A stretch of 64,000 nucleotides of DNA from Lutibacter flavus (GCF_900188355.1 NZ_FZNX01000003.1:255501-319500); one strand, 5' to 3'; shown: positions 18,189 through 27,799, counted from the first letter of the stretch. Numbers and translations are program-made. The notes: a model not told the origin generated them from the letters alone.

Positions 18189-18283
18189 GATTTAAATTTT
18201 GAATGTAAATTATTTTAAATTAAAATATTTAATTATTTCAAATGGCTGAATTTAATATCTATAGACTATTAAAAAAGTTTTAA

Positions 18284-19186
18284 TTACCATAAATTGATTG
18301 GATAAACACCTTTATTCTTTAATTTTTGAATTTCAGAAGTAACATATTCTTTATCTTGTTTATAAGTTACACCAAACCAACGTGCATTTGATTTTAGCAC
18401 TTCCATAGTAGCTGTTTTATTAACAATGCAATGATTTACAACTAATGGGATAAAAAATTCAGCTTTTGCTTCTTTGTAATTTTCTTCTAAAAATTCTTCA
18501 AACAAAGATTCAGAAATATCAAAATATCTTGGTGTAAATCCAAAAAAGTTCATAGCAACTATTGTGTCTTCAGAAATTGGCTTCAAATCACCTTTATCAT
18601 CCTTAAACATTAATTCTCCATTAACTTTTTCAATATGTGTACGTTCAACAATTCCTGTTAAAAAACCATTCTCATCAACACTACATTCTCCTCTTGAAAC
18701 AAATCCGTAATCGGAAATCGTGTTTTTTAACACATAACCCATCATGTTAAAATCTGTTGAATTTTTATCAGTTTTCTTAAGCGCCTCAGCAATTCCTTCA
18801 AAAGCTTCTCTCCCGTAGAAATCATCTGCATTAATAACTGCAAAATTTTCAGAAACAGCATCTTTTGCCATTAATAAGGCATGACCTGTTCCCCAAGGTT
18901 TTTGTCTATTATTATCTTTATATTTTTCAGGAATACTATCTATTTCTTGAAAAACATATTCAACTGCTATTTTACCTTCTAATTTTGGGTTAAAAAATGC
19001 TTTAAAATCGTCTTCTATACTTTTTCTAATAATAAATACTACTTTTCCAAAACCAGCTTGAATTGCATCATAAATTGAAAAATCTAAAATAGTATCTCCT
19101 TGCTCCGAAAAGGTGTCTAATTGTTTCAATCCTCCATATCTACTTCCTATTCCAGCAGCCAAAATTACTAAGGTGGGTTTATTCAT
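18284..19186 (-). CDS. NDP-sugar nucleotidyltransferase family protein
   Basis: This is a 300-residue protein with the nucleotidyltransferase signature LVILAAGIGSRYGGLKQLD at the N-terminus, an INADDFYGREAF metal-binding segment (about 116-127) and a PWGTGHALLMAKDA stretch. The family makes NDP-sugars from sugar-1-phosphates, but the sugar cannot be told here. The start overlaps the tamB stop by 8 bp, indicating translational coupling. The downstream part is about 130 bp of plain sequence before pfkA. Confidence 0.82.
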   Translation of the reverse strand: MNKPTLVILAAGIGSRYGGLKQLDTFSEQGDTILDFSIYDAIQAGFGKVVFIIRKSIEDDFKAFFNPKLEGKIAVEYVFQEIDSIPEKYKDNNRQKPWGTGHALLMAKDAVSENFAVINADDFYGREAFEGIAEALKKTDKNSTDFNMMGYVLKNTISDYGFVSRGECSVDENGFLTGIVERTHIEKVNGELMFKDDKGDLKPISEDTIVAMNFFGFTPRYFDISESLFEEFLEENYKEAKAEFFIPLVVNHCIVNKTATMEVLKSNARWFGVTYKQDKEYVTSEIQKLKNKGVYPINLW

Positions 19187-22100
19187 TTTTTTTATTTTTA
19201 AAATTAATTAAATTTTTATTTTTTAAAAGTTTATCATTCGTTTTAATAGGGTCAATAGAATCAGTCACTTTTTTCTTTTTTAGCCCTAATTTTTCTAATA
19301 ATTCTTTTCCGTTATCAAAATCTATTTGATAACTTATTCCAACTCCTTGTGTATATCCCTCTTCATCTTGTTCTGAATATTGAATTTCGTTTTGACGATT
19401 AAATATTGACGATTTTAAGGTTCCTTCTTCATTTAATAAAATATCAATATTTACTTCTCCAATAATACTTGTTTGCTCTTTTGAATCTATTGGCACACTC
19501 GCTTTACCATTAATAATAATGCGATCATTAATTTCATAACCAAAATCAAATCCAAACTGATCTTTAATATCTAAATTATCTATTCTGTTTCTTTCACCAA
19601 ATGTATAAACCGGTTTTAATCTAAACTTACTATCGCCTCTATTAACTATATTATCAAATGCATTTGAAAGTAAATCGGAAGTAGTTCCATAAACCAATCC
19701 ACTACTATTTACACTTAAATCACTTTCATTATAAAAACTTCCAGTTGCAAGTAATGCCATGAAATGAATTGTTTTGCTATTTGTATCGTTATTATTTAAT
19801 TTAAATGCCAACTCAGAAGCTACCGTTGAACTTGAATTAGGAATTTCGATATCAAACTCTCGTTGGGAATTAAACAATTCTCCAGAAAAACGAGTAATCA
19901 AATCAATTGGTATTTTTCTGTTTGTAGTAATATTTTCCAATAATGATTTTGGATTTGCTGAAACCCTATAAATTGCATCAATATTTATATCTGCGGTAAA
20001 TGGGTCTCCACTCCATGAGACACTTCCTCCTCTTTTTACAATAAAAGGTTTATTTATTATTCCTCCATATTTAAAGTTATAAACACCATCATCTACAATA
20101 AAATCTCCATACATATCAAACTTATCCTTTGTATCTAACTCTAATTGTAAATTCCCTGTCCCGCTCGCTTTTAAATAACTTCCTGTGGCTTTATCTAAAA
20201 CCATTTCTACAACAGCGTCTTTTGTAACTTCTATGTTAAAATTTAAAGAAAGCCCTTTAAGTTTGTCATAAATTAGCTCTTTTCTTGATTTTGTATTTTC
20301 TAAAACTTCCCCTTTACTTACAAACCTAATTAATTGAGAAGATTGAACCGTTTTAACATCACTGATTGGGATTACAAAATGAGTACCTTTATTTGTTTTT
20401 CCAACAACATCAATTACTAATTTGTCTGTTGGTCCTTTTATTGTTGCATTACCGCCAATATAACCTGTTCCATAATATAAAGAAGTTTCTTTTTCTTCTG
20501 TATTTAACACTAATAAATTTTTAGTAGTCAAGGCCAAATCCAGTTTCCAATTATCAAAATACTCATGAGAAATTGCCCCTCCTAATCTACCTTTTGTTTT
20601 ATGCAAACTATCGCTTAATAATATATCTTCTAAATTAAAAGTTTGGTCGTTTAATGTAACAACGCTTGTTCCATCAAACTCATAATCTACATTTAAATAA
20701 GGAAAGGTGATCCCTGCCTGATCTAAATACAATTCACCCGTCATAGTTGGATTGTTTAATAAACCAGTTAAAACAACATTGCCATAAGCAAAACCTCTTA
20801 TGTTTGTAAGGACATCTTCTCCTAACGGACTAAACGCATCTAATTTAAATTCTTCAAAATCTACAACTATATCTAATGTTGGTTTTCTAGGTGTAAAATC
20901 TAAATCTCCTTTTGCAGAAAAATTAATATTTCCATTTCTTTTTAAAGAAATATCTACATCATAATTTTTAACAGAATTTTTTCCTTCAATTCCTATTTTT
21001 AAATCTCCTTGATAAGAATTATTAACGTTAAAATTTGAAATTAATAAATTGGCCGTTGGTTTAACCTGCTGATTAAATTGATTGTAATTTAAAGAGCCAT
21101 TGATTACTCCTTTAAAATTTAAACTATCTATTTCTGGTGTTATACTTGAAAGCTTAACGTTTTTAAAATTAAAATTAAGGTCTTTTGAAATCGTATCTTT
21201 TAAGGTTCCATAAAATTCAATTTGCTCATTTTTTGAAGCAATTAAAAATGGGTTTACATTATATATTTTAGTAGTATTATCATAAACTACTTTATTTTGT
21301 AAATTATCTTTAGGGTTAACAGTCCACTGGTTATCTTTAAAGGTAAAATTAGATTTTTGTAAACCAAAAACTGATTGATTATCTTTATTAAATGTATGAT
21401 AAAATGATAAATCAAACTTTTCAGTTTTGTCTTTTCCACCATCAAATTCTGTTCTAAAATATAAAGTATCACTTAAAGTAATATTTACTAAATGAAGTTT
21501 AGAAATATCGTAATATTTAGAATTTATTTCATCTATAGTTAGCTGGGTATTAAATAATGGATTTTTATTATCTATTTGAAGGTTCAATTCATTTATAGTA
21601 TTTTTATATGCTTCAACCTTTGGAGATTTTATATTTAATTTAAACAAATTATCATTTGAACTAATATTTCCTTTTATAGAGGTTGTTGGACTTAAAATTA
21701 CCTCAGGATAAAAAACTTCAACTATTTTATTATAAATATTAAACCTGAAATCCAGATTTTGATTGGGTGTAACCTCAAATGGCTTATAATTCGAATATAT
21801 GCTCCCTATAGAATTTTGAGTTAATTTACCCAATTCTTTAAATTTAAACTTACCAATTATTCTACCCGTTAATATTTCAGGTGAATTAATTGTTATTGTT
21901 CTAATACTATCTGTAAAAGAAGATGTTACATTAAAATCTTTAAAAAAGTAATTGCCTTTTTGATTTACATATAATGAATTTTTAAAATCAACTGTTCCAA
22001 CTAAATCATCAATTGAATTTCCTTTTACATTAATATCAATATTACCTTTTATTTTGGATATACTATCTCGCTTAAAAAGATTAATTGTATTTAAATCGCA

Positions 22101-23648
22101 ATAATCTACAGTGGTTTTAAAGTCAAATGAATAAATATCCCTAGAAAAATCGGCCAATCCATTAAAATTAAGCTTAATATTATTGTCGTTTACCTCCATT
22201 TCTCCATCAAAATGCTTGTTTTTTACAACACCATTTAATCTAATATTTTGATAGGTATAATTTTTATATTGATGCTTAGTTACTTTTCCTTTTATTGAAG
22301 TATTTAAATTATCTAAGGTAAATCCTTTACCATTAATATCAGCCTCCATAGATAGTTTACCAACTAAACTATCTTGCATAATTTCGCCTAATTTAAAGTC
22401 AATAACTTTAATGTGTCCAGTATATGATGCATTATCTATATTATCTATGTTGGTTAAAACCAATTCAGAAATCGTAGTACCTAGATCCGTTTTTAATGTT
22501 AATTTTGCATCAATTAATTTTTGAGTGATATAGGTATTTCCACTCATTGTAAATCTTCCAAGTTTATTAAAAGTAGATGGTAACGTACTTCCTAAAATTT
22601 CAGGTAATACAATTTTTAAATGGTTATAATCTGATGTTAAATTTGAAAAATTTCCATTCATTGAAAACCCATTTTCTTGATTGAAAACATTTTTAAAGTT
22701 TATATTCCCATTAATTATAGCATTTTTATCAGATCTTAATTTTAAATCGTTTAGTACAAAATCATTTAATTTTCCGTTTATAACTGTTGAAAAATGCAAC
22801 ACATCATTTGTACCAAATTCTTTATAAAAGTTTTTTAAATCTACTAAGGAAACATCTGCTTGCTCTACATTAGCACTTATATTTACAAGATTATTAAAAT
22901 CTGAAAAATCGTCTCTGTTATATTCAAATTTTATATTTGCTAAAATTAATGAAGAATTTGTTTTTAGTTCCGTATTTTCAAAGTTCATAAAGGATTTTGT
23001 GTAGGTGAAATCGCTAGATAAACTTTCTACTTTTAATTGGTGATTTTCAACAAAGCTAAGATCTCTAATTTTTGCATTAACATTAGGCCCAGAAACTTTA
23101 AAGTTATTGGCTACACCAGTTATGTCTTTAAAAAATAGAGGTGTACTACCTTCATTATTTTCATCAAAAATTTCAACATACCCTTTATTTAGTTTTAATT
23201 TTGTGGCAGTTAATAAAAAACTTGATGGCTTGTCACTACTAGTTCCATCATCAAATTTATCTACAAAAACTGTTAAGGCATCATCATTTTCATTTTTGTA
23301 AGTTTTAATATTCAATAAAAAATCATCTAATGAAATTTGATCAAACTCCAATTTGTTTTTTATAATATTTCGATAACTAAATATTGAAGTTTCTAAGTTT
23401 TTAGCATAAATTAAGGTATCTAGATGATGGTCTTTTATAAAAACTTCTTTGAGCTTAATATCTCCAAGATAAGAAAAGTCAACTTTGTTTATATTTATAT
23501 CAACATCAAATTCTTTTTGCAAATAATTAGTAGCTGTTTTACCTAATCGAGTTTGCACCGCCGGAATAGCAAATAAAATACTTGTTACTACTAAAATTAG
23601 TAGTAAGGCAAGTAAAATTTTGACAACTATTTTTTTAAATCGTTTGAT
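19179..23648 (-). CDS. tamB: translocation and assembly module / AsmA-like envelope protein TamB
   Basis: This is a giant envelope protein: an N-terminal membrane anchor, over 1000 residues of repetitive beta-strand (the bridge-like lipid-transport groove of this class), and a C-terminal DUF490 domain (about the last 400 residues, GTHFVIPISDVKTVQ ... GISYQIDFDNG). The first ordinary start codon (GTG at 23558) falls after the anchor. The frame continues upstream as IKRFKKIVVKILLALLLIL to a stop at 23667, with no ATG/GTG/TTG; ATC at 23648 gives the best N-terminus. The downstream nucleotidyltransferase overlaps by 8 bp. Divergent from tsaD, as usual in Bacteroidota. If only standard starts are allowed, use 23558. 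Confidence 0.85.
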   Translation of the reverse strand: MKRFKKIVVKILLALLLILVVTSILFAIPAVQTRLGKTATNYLQKEFDVDININKVDFSYLGDIKLKEVFIKDHHLDTLIYAKNLETSIFSYRNIIKNKLEFDQISLDDFLLNIKTYKNENDDALTVFVDKFDDGTSSDKPSSFLLTATKLKLNKGYVEIFDENNEGSTPLFFKDITGVANNFKVSGPNVNAKIRDLSFVENHQLKVESLSSDFTYTKSFMNFENTELKTNSSLILANIKFEYNRDDFSDFNNLVNISANVEQADVSLVDLKNFYKEFGTNDVLHFSTVINGKLNDFVLNDLKLRSDKNAIINGNINFKNVFNQENGFSMNGNFSNLTSDYNHLKIVLPEILGSTLPSTFNKLGRFTMSGNTYITQKLIDAKLTLKTDLGTTISELVLTNIDNIDNASYTGHIKVIDFKLGEIMQDSLVGKLSMEADINGKGFTLDNLNTSIKGKVTKHQYKNYTYQNIRLNGVVKNKHFDGEMEVNDNNIKLNFNGLADFSRDIYSFDFKTTVDYCDLNTINLFKRDSISKIKGNIDINVKGNSIDDLVGTVDFKNSLYVNQKGNYFFKDFNVTSSFTDSIRTITINSPEILTGRIIGKFKFKELGKLTQNSIGSIYSNYKPFEVTPNQNLDFRFNIYNKIVEVFYPEVILSPTTSIKGNISSNDNLFKLNIKSPKVEAYKNTINELNLQIDNKNPLFNTQLTIDEINSKYYDISKLHLVNITLSDTLYFRTEFDGGKDKTEKFDLSFYHTFNKDNQSVFGLQKSNFTFKDNQWTVNPKDNLQNKVVYDNTTKIYNVNPFLIASKNEQIEFYGTLKDTISKDLNFNFKNVKLSSITPEIDSLNFKGVINGSLNYNQFNQQVKPTANLLISNFNVNNSYQGDLKIGIEGKNSVKNYDVDISLKRNGNINFSAKGDLDFTPRKPTLDIVVDFEEFKLDAFSPLGEDVLTNIRGFAYGNVVLTGLLNNPTMTGELYLDQAGITFPYLNVDYEFDGTSVVTLNDQTFNLEDILLSDSLHKTKGRLGGAISHEYFDNWKLDLALTTKNLLVLNTEEKETSLYYGTGYIGGNATIKGPTDKLVIDVVGKTNKGTHFVIPISDVKTVQSSQLIRFVSKGEVLENTKSRKELIYDKLKGLSLNFNIEVTKDAVVEMVLDKATGSYLKASGTGNLQLELDTKDKFDMYGDFIVDDGVYNFKYGGIINKPFIVKRGGSVSWSGDPFTADINIDAIYRVSANPKSLLENITTNRKIPIDLITRFSGELFNSQREFDIEIPNSSSTVASELAFKLNNNDTNSKTIHFMALLATGSFYNESDLSVNSSGLVYGTTSDLLSNAFDNIVNRGDSKFRLKPVYTFGERNRIDNLDIKDQFGFDFGYEINDRIIINGKASVPIDSKEQTSIIGEVNIDILLNEEGTLKSSIFNRQNEIQYSEQDEEGYTQGVGISYQIDFDNGKELLEKLGLKKKKVTDSIDPIKTNDKLLKNKNLINFKNKKNE

Positions 23649-23654
23649 AAGCGC

Positions 23655-23662
23655 TAAATTTG
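23655..23662 (+). promoter_or_regulatory. -7 box for tsaD
   Basis: TAAATTTG matches TAnnTTTG, 39 bp before the tsaD start codon, and overlaps the 5' end of the divergent tamB reading frame. No -33 TTG at the right spacing. Confidence 0.35.
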
Positions 23663-23701
23663 CATTTTAACGGCAATTTTCGTGCCTTTATTTGTTATTA
23701 A

Positions 23702-24736
23702 ATGATTAAAAATAAACCAATTTACATACTTGGTATTGAATCTTCTTGTGATGATACAAGTGCTGCTGTAATTTGCAACGGAAAAATACTCTCAAATGTT
23801 GTAGCAAATCAAGAAATTCACACCAAATATGGTGGCGTTGTTCCTGAATTAGCTTCACGTGCACATCAACAAAATATTGTTCCTGTTATTCAACAAGCAA
23901 TTCAACAGGCAAATATCGACAAAAAAGACTTAAATGCCATAGCTTTTACACGCGGACCTGGATTAATGGGTTCACTTTTAGTTGGAACCTCTTTTGCCAA
24001 GTCGCTTTCACTGGCTTTAGACATTCCATTAATTGCTGTAAATCATATGCAGGGACATGTTTTAGCTCATTTTATTGAAGATGAAACTCAGCAAAAACCG
24101 CCATTTCCCTTTTTATGTTTAACTATAAGTGGAGGACATACACAAATTGTAAAAATTACTAACTATTTTACAATGGAAGTTCTTGGTGAAACTATAGATG
24201 ATGCTGTTGGGGAAGCTTATGACAAATCGGCAAAAATTTTAGGGTTACCATACCCTGGTGGACCTTTAGTTGATAAATACGCACAACTTGGAAACCCAAA
24301 AGCTTTTAAATTTACCAAACCAAAAGTTGACGGATTAAATTTTAGTTTTAGTGGTTTAAAAACTGGAATCTTATATTTTATTCAGAAAAAGGTTATAGAG
24401 AACCCAAACTTTATTGAAGAAAACCTAAATGATATTTGCGCTTCAATTCAATATACAATTGTTGAAATTTTATTTGACAAGCTAAAAAAAGCTGTTAAAG
24501 AAACTGGTATAAAACATATTGCAATTGCTGGTGGTGTTAGTGCCAATTCTGAAATTAGAAAAGTATTAAAATCTACTGAAGAGCGATTTGGTTGGAATAC
24601 TTATATTCCAAAGTTTGAATTTACAACAGATAATGCTGCAATGATTGCTATTGTAGGGTATTTAAAATATTTGGAAAATGATTTTTCTGATGAAAATACC
24701 TCTGCTACAGCTAGATTGAAAGTAAGCGAAAACTAA
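23702..24736 (+). CDS. tsaD: tRNA N6-adenosine threonylcarbamoyltransferase
   Basis: This is a 344-residue ASKHA-fold protein that, with TsaB, TsaE and threonylcarbamoyl-AMP, makes t6A37 in ANN-decoding tRNAs. The start LGIESSCDDTSAAV and the metal-binding HMQGH (H115, H119) are diagnostic, along with TISGGHTQIV, PYPGGP and the late IAGGVSANSEIRK. Length is normal. A strong terminator hairpin follows 9 bp downstream. Confidence 0.97.
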   Translation: MIKNKPIYILGIESSCDDTSAAVICNGKILSNVVANQEIHTKYGGVVPELASRAHQQNIVPVIQQAIQQANIDKKDLNAIAFTRGPGLMGSLLVGTSFAKSLSLALDIPLIAVNHMQGHVLAHFIEDETQQKPPFPFLCLTISGGHTQIVKITNYFTMEVLGETIDDAVGEAYDKSAKILGLPYPGGPLVDKYAQLGNPKAFKFTKPKVDGLNFSFSGLKTGILYFIQKKVIENPNFIEENLNDICASIQYTIVEILFDKLKKAVKETGIKHIAIAGGVSANSEIRKVLKSTEERFGWNTYIPKFEFTTDNAAMIAIVGYLKYLENDFSDENTSATARLKVSEN

Positions 24737-24744
24737 AAAGCATA

Positions 24745-24776
24745 AAAAAACCTTCAACAAATATTGAAGGTTTTTT
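24745..24776. terminator. bidirectional terminator after tsaD
   Basis: The stem CCTTCAA/TTGAAGG with a 6-nt loop is flanked by an A-run and a T-run, lying between the convergent tsaD and acyltransferase genes. Confidence 0.85.
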
Positions 24777-24793
24777 ACTATAAATTATTATTT

Positions 24794-26128
24794 TTAAAAC
24801 TCAGCATTTACATTCCAAGCTTCTAAACTTTCTTTAATTGCTTTAATAAACATTCCTCCTAAAGCTCCGTTTACAACTCTATGATCATAAGAATGTGATA
24901 TAAACATTTTATGTCTAATACCTATAAAATCTCCTTCTAAAGTTTCAATTACAGCAGGTACTTTTCTAACTGCTCCTAATGCTAAAATTGCAACTTGTGG
25001 CTGGTTAATAATTGGTGTTCCAAAAACACTTCCAAAACTTCCAACATTGGTTACAGTATAAGTTCCACCTTGAATATCTTCTGGATTTAATTTACCAGTT
25101 CTTGCTCTAGCTGCTAAATCATTCACAGATTTAGTCATTCCAACTAAATTTAACTGGTCTGCATTTTTAATAACTGGTACAATTAAATTTCCATCAGCTA
25201 AAGCAGCTGCCATTCCTAAATTAATCGCTTTTTTCTTAATAATCTTATCGCCATCAACAGCAATATTAATCATTGGAAAACCTTTAATTGCTTTTGCTAC
25301 GGCGTGCATAAAAATTGGAGTAAATGTTATTTTTTCACCTTCACGTGCAAAAAACTGATCTTTTACCCGGTCTCTCCATTTAACAATATTAGTAACATCA
25401 ACTTCTATAAAAGATTGAACATGTGCCGAAGTTTGAACCGATTGCACCATATGATGTGCTACCAGTTTCCCCATTCTACTCATTTCAATTATTTCATCTT
25501 CTCCATTTACTGAAACTGGAACCGCTTTTTTAACCGTTTCTTTCACTTCAATTTTTGGCTGCTGAATTTGAACTGGATCAGCAACTTTATTTTCTATTGA
25601 TTTTTCAACTTTCTTATCGCTTTTTAAATACGCTAAAATATCATTTTTAGTAACTCTATTTTCTTTCCCTGTACCAATAATGGATTCTAGTTGCTCCATT
25701 GAAATCCCTTCCGTTTCAGCAATATTTCTTACCAATGGAGAAAAGAATTTTCCAGAAGCAGAAACTTTACTTATATTCTGATTTTCAACAACATCATTTA
25801 TCGTCTTTTCTAACTCAACAACTTCTTCTTTTAAATCATTTGAAGATAAGTTTTCATTTTCACTAAAACTAGTATCATCATCCGAACCTGCGGTTTCTAT
25901 AATTGCAATGGTTTCTCCTACTTTAACAACTGCATCATTTTCAAATAGTATTTCAACAATTGTTCCTTCAACTTCACTTGGAACTTCAGAATCTACTTTA
26001 TCTGTCGCAATTTCAACAATTGCCTCATCTTGTTCAATACTATCACCCACTTGTTTCAACCATGAGATTATGGTTGCTTCTGCAACGCTTTCACCCATTT
26101 TAGGAAGTTTTATTTCAAATTTTGCCAT
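24794..26128 (-). CDS. dihydrolipoamide acyltransferase (E2 of a 2-oxo acid dehydrogenase complex)
   Basis: This is a 444-residue E2. It has a lipoyl domain (1-75, lipoylated K44 in ATDKVDSEVP), an acidic linker, a peripheral-subunit-binding domain (about 128-165, SPLVRNIAETEGISMEQLESIIGTG) and the catalytic trimer domain. The active-site motif is DHRVVNG: H416 is present, but the usual Asp of HRxxDG is Asn420. Such E2s in Bacteroidota are usually assigned to branched-chain 2-oxo acid dehydrogenase, which I consider likely but not proven. E1 and E3 genes are not adjacent. Confidence 0.85.
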   Translation of the reverse strand: MAKFEIKLPKMGESVAEATIISWLKQVGDSIEQDEAIVEIATDKVDSEVPSEVEGTIVEILFENDAVVKVGETIAIIETAGSDDDTSFSENENLSSNDLKEEVVELEKTINDVVENQNISKVSASGKFFSPLVRNIAETEGISMEQLESIIGTGKENRVTKNDILAYLKSDKKVEKSIENKVADPVQIQQPKIEVKETVKKAVPVSVNGEDEIIEMSRMGKLVAHHMVQSVQTSAHVQSFIEVDVTNIVKWRDRVKDQFFAREGEKITFTPIFMHAVAKAIKGFPMINIAVDGDKIIKKKAINLGMAAALADGNLIVPVIKNADQLNLVGMTKSVNDLAARARTGKLNPEDIQGGTYTVTNVGSFGSVFGTPIINQPQVAILALGAVRKVPAVIETLEGDFIGIRHKMFISHSYDHRVVNGALGGMFIKAIKESLEAWNVNAEF

Positions 26129-26148
26129 TGTGATTTTTTTAGGTTTTG

Positions 26149-26156
26149 CAAATTTA
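26149..26156 (-). promoter_or_regulatory. -7 box for the acyltransferase gene
   Basis: TAAATTTG on the minus strand, 20 bp before the start codon, matches TAnnTTTG. No -33 TTG at 19-21 bp. Confidence 0.4.
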
Positions 26157-26342
26157 CAAAAATTATGCCCTGTTTTTATAACAGAATGCTTTTTATTAAT
26201 AAAAATAAAACTAAATTAGATTATTGTTTTCATAATAAGATACTCATAAAACTATACCTATTTATTAATAACACTAAAATTAATTATTTAAATTACATTT
26301 TCAACAAATTGAATTATTTCATTCAAAAAAATAATTACCCTT

Positions 26343-26358
26343 TGTAACAAAAATTACA
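26343..26358. promoter_or_regulatory. CRP/FNR-architecture operator TGTAA-N6-TTACA
   Basis: The half sites TGTAA (26343-26347) and TTACA (26354-26358) are separated by 6 bp, the spacing of CRP-family sites (TGTGA-N6-TCACA). The same design recurs before the NrfC/NrfD operon (29190-29213). Confidence 0.5.
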
Positions 26359-26462
26359 GTACTCTGTAACAATAATTGCTGAAAAATATGACGAAATTAC
26401 TTTTAACCATTCTAAATAAAGCTTAGTTAACTGATTTTCAGAGTTATAAAAATGCTAAAACA

Positions 26463-26476
26463 ATGATTTAAATCAT
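26463..26476. promoter_or_regulatory. FNR-like perfect palindrome before the cytochrome operon
   Basis: ATGATTTAAATCAT is a perfect 14-bp palindrome that fits the FNR half-site layout TGAT-N4-ATCA. It is centred 70 bp before the start codon of the hexaheme cytochrome. Its 12-bp core is identical to the site before iorA at 47317-47328. Confidence 0.5.
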
Positions 26477-26539
26477 AATATTAATTTATTCAAGTTCATA
26501 AATTTATATAAGATTTAAAACAAACAAATATCTAATATT

Positions 26540-27661
26540 ATGAAAAATTTAAAATTAATAGGATTCTTGATGATTATAGCATCAAGTTTAATGTTTATTC
26601 AATGTACTAGTGACCCAATTGCAGGACCACAAGGTTTAGCGGGGGCCGACGGTATAGATGGTATTAATGGAGTTGATGGTACCAATGGTGTAGATGGTAT
26701 GGATAGCACTGCATCTTGTGTTGCTTGTCACTCTGAAAGTCACAGAGGTCCAGTTGAAGCATCATATAAATTATCTCTTCATGCAATGGACCCTTTACAT
26801 ACGGATCGTGGAACTGGAGATTTAATTAACACCTCAGATTACACAAATAGAGGTTCTTGCGCACAATGCCATACAAGTGAAGGTTATATTGACTATGTAA
26901 GTGGTTTTCCTGTTGCTCCTGGTGGAGGTTATCCAGATGACTTATCATATGATTACGGAAAACAAACAATTTCTTGTAATACTTGTCATAGTAGTCACAG
27001 TTCATTTGATTTTGATAATGACGGACAAGATTTTGCTTTAAGAAATGTAGCTCCTGTAACATTAGTATATGATGATGTAACTATAATTGATTTTGAAGGA
27101 ACAAGTAATAATTGCACTACTTGTCATCAACCAAGAAATTCTTATGCTGTACCTGCTGGAATTGATGATTATGCAATTACAAGTTCAAGATTTGGACCAC
27201 ACCACGGACCACAATCAACTTTGCTAGAAGGAATACTAGGAGCAAATATTGCAGGGTCTGAAGCATATCCTGGAAGTGGGGCTGATGGAGATAACAGCCA
27301 CAGAACTGGACTTGGAGATGTTGCATCAAATTGTGTTTCTTGCCATATGGGTACTACTACAGATGAAAATGATGGATTGCATTCAATGTGGCCTACAACA
27401 AATGCCTGTACAGCTTGCCATACAAATGGAGCTCCAACTGAAGTTTCTGGCTACGCGGTCGACTTTGAAACTTTAAAAGGTTTATTAATTGCTGCTGGTT
27501 CATTAACTGAATCAGGAAGTACAGTTTCTGGTACTTATCCAATAGCCGTTGCTCAAGCAACTTGGAATTGGAAAACTTTAGAAGAAGACAAAAGTAATGG
27601 TGTACATAATCCAAAATACGCTAAAGCTTTACTTAAAAATTCAATTGAAGCATTACAATAA
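26540..27661 (+). CDS. hexaheme c-type cytochrome lipoprotein with collagen-like spacer
   Basis: This is a 373-residue secreted lipoprotein. The lipobox cysteine is C22 (FIQC). Residues 29-53 form nine Gly-x-y triplets like a short collagen repeat. Six CxxCH heme motifs follow, starting at C60, C107, C146, C192, C265 and C290. Extra His residues are available as distal ligands, for example H220/H221 and H253. There are no cysteines other than the lipobox and heme ones. The spacer would lift the heme domain away from the membrane. A monoheme lipoprotein and an outer-membrane barrel follow, so I infer a role in electron transfer at the outer membrane or cell surface. I cannot place it in a named multiheme enzyme family. 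Confidence 0.85.
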   Translation: MKNLKLIGFLMIIASSLMFIQCTSDPIAGPQGLAGADGIDGINGVDGTNGVDGMDSTASCVACHSESHRGPVEASYKLSLHAMDPLHTDRGTGDLINTSDYTNRGSCAQCHTSEGYIDYVSGFPVAPGGGYPDDLSYDYGKQTISCNTCHSSHSSFDFDNDGQDFALRNVAPVTLVYDDVTIIDFEGTSNNCTTCHQPRNSYAVPAGIDDYAITSSRFGPHHGPQSTLLEGILGANIAGSEAYPGSGADGDNSHRTGLGDVASNCVSCHMGTTTDENDGLHSMWPTTNACTACHTNGAPTEVSGYAVDFETLKGLLIAAGSLTESGSTVSGTYPIAVAQATWNWKTLEEDKSNGVHNPKYAKALLKNSIEALQ

Positions 27662-27677
27662 TAGTTAGATATTTTAG

Positions 27678-27708
27678 AAGTTCAGGAGTTTAATCAACTC
27701 CTGAACTT
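27678..27708. other. intercistronic hairpin without T-tract
   Basis: A perfect 13-bp stem (AAGTTCAGGAGTT with its complement) and a 5-nt loop lie 17 bp after the hexaheme gene and before the next cytochrome gene. No T-run follows, so it may be an mRNA-processing or partial-termination element that sets different levels of the two cytochromes. Confidence 0.5.
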
Positions 27709-27799
27709 TATAAAATAGATGCTGTAATGATAAGATTAACTTAAAATTTCAAAATAGAAATTTAAAAGTAGAAGTTAATTAACATTAAAAATAAAACAA

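Larger units (their letters stand above)
26129..26539. other. 411-bp intergenic region between divergent genes
   Basis: No gene is supported here. It is very AT-rich and holds the acyltransferase -7 box at its left end. It also holds the CRP-like inverted repeat at 26343-26358, a second short inverted repeat TTACAG-N4-CTGTAA (26354-26369) partly overlapping it, and the palindrome at 26463-26476. The size and number of dyads point to tight control of the downstream cytochrome operon. Confidence 0.55.

Noticed and set aside
26165-26347. 60-codon frame in the cytochrome promoter region
   Set aside because: Very AT-rich, Asn/Lys/Ile/Tyr-only translation with no structure; it overlaps regulatory dyads.
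27249-27614. Short frames overlapping the hexaheme cytochrome on both strands
   Set aside because: They lie in other frames of a gene with six clear CxxCH motifs and have no leader or family match.
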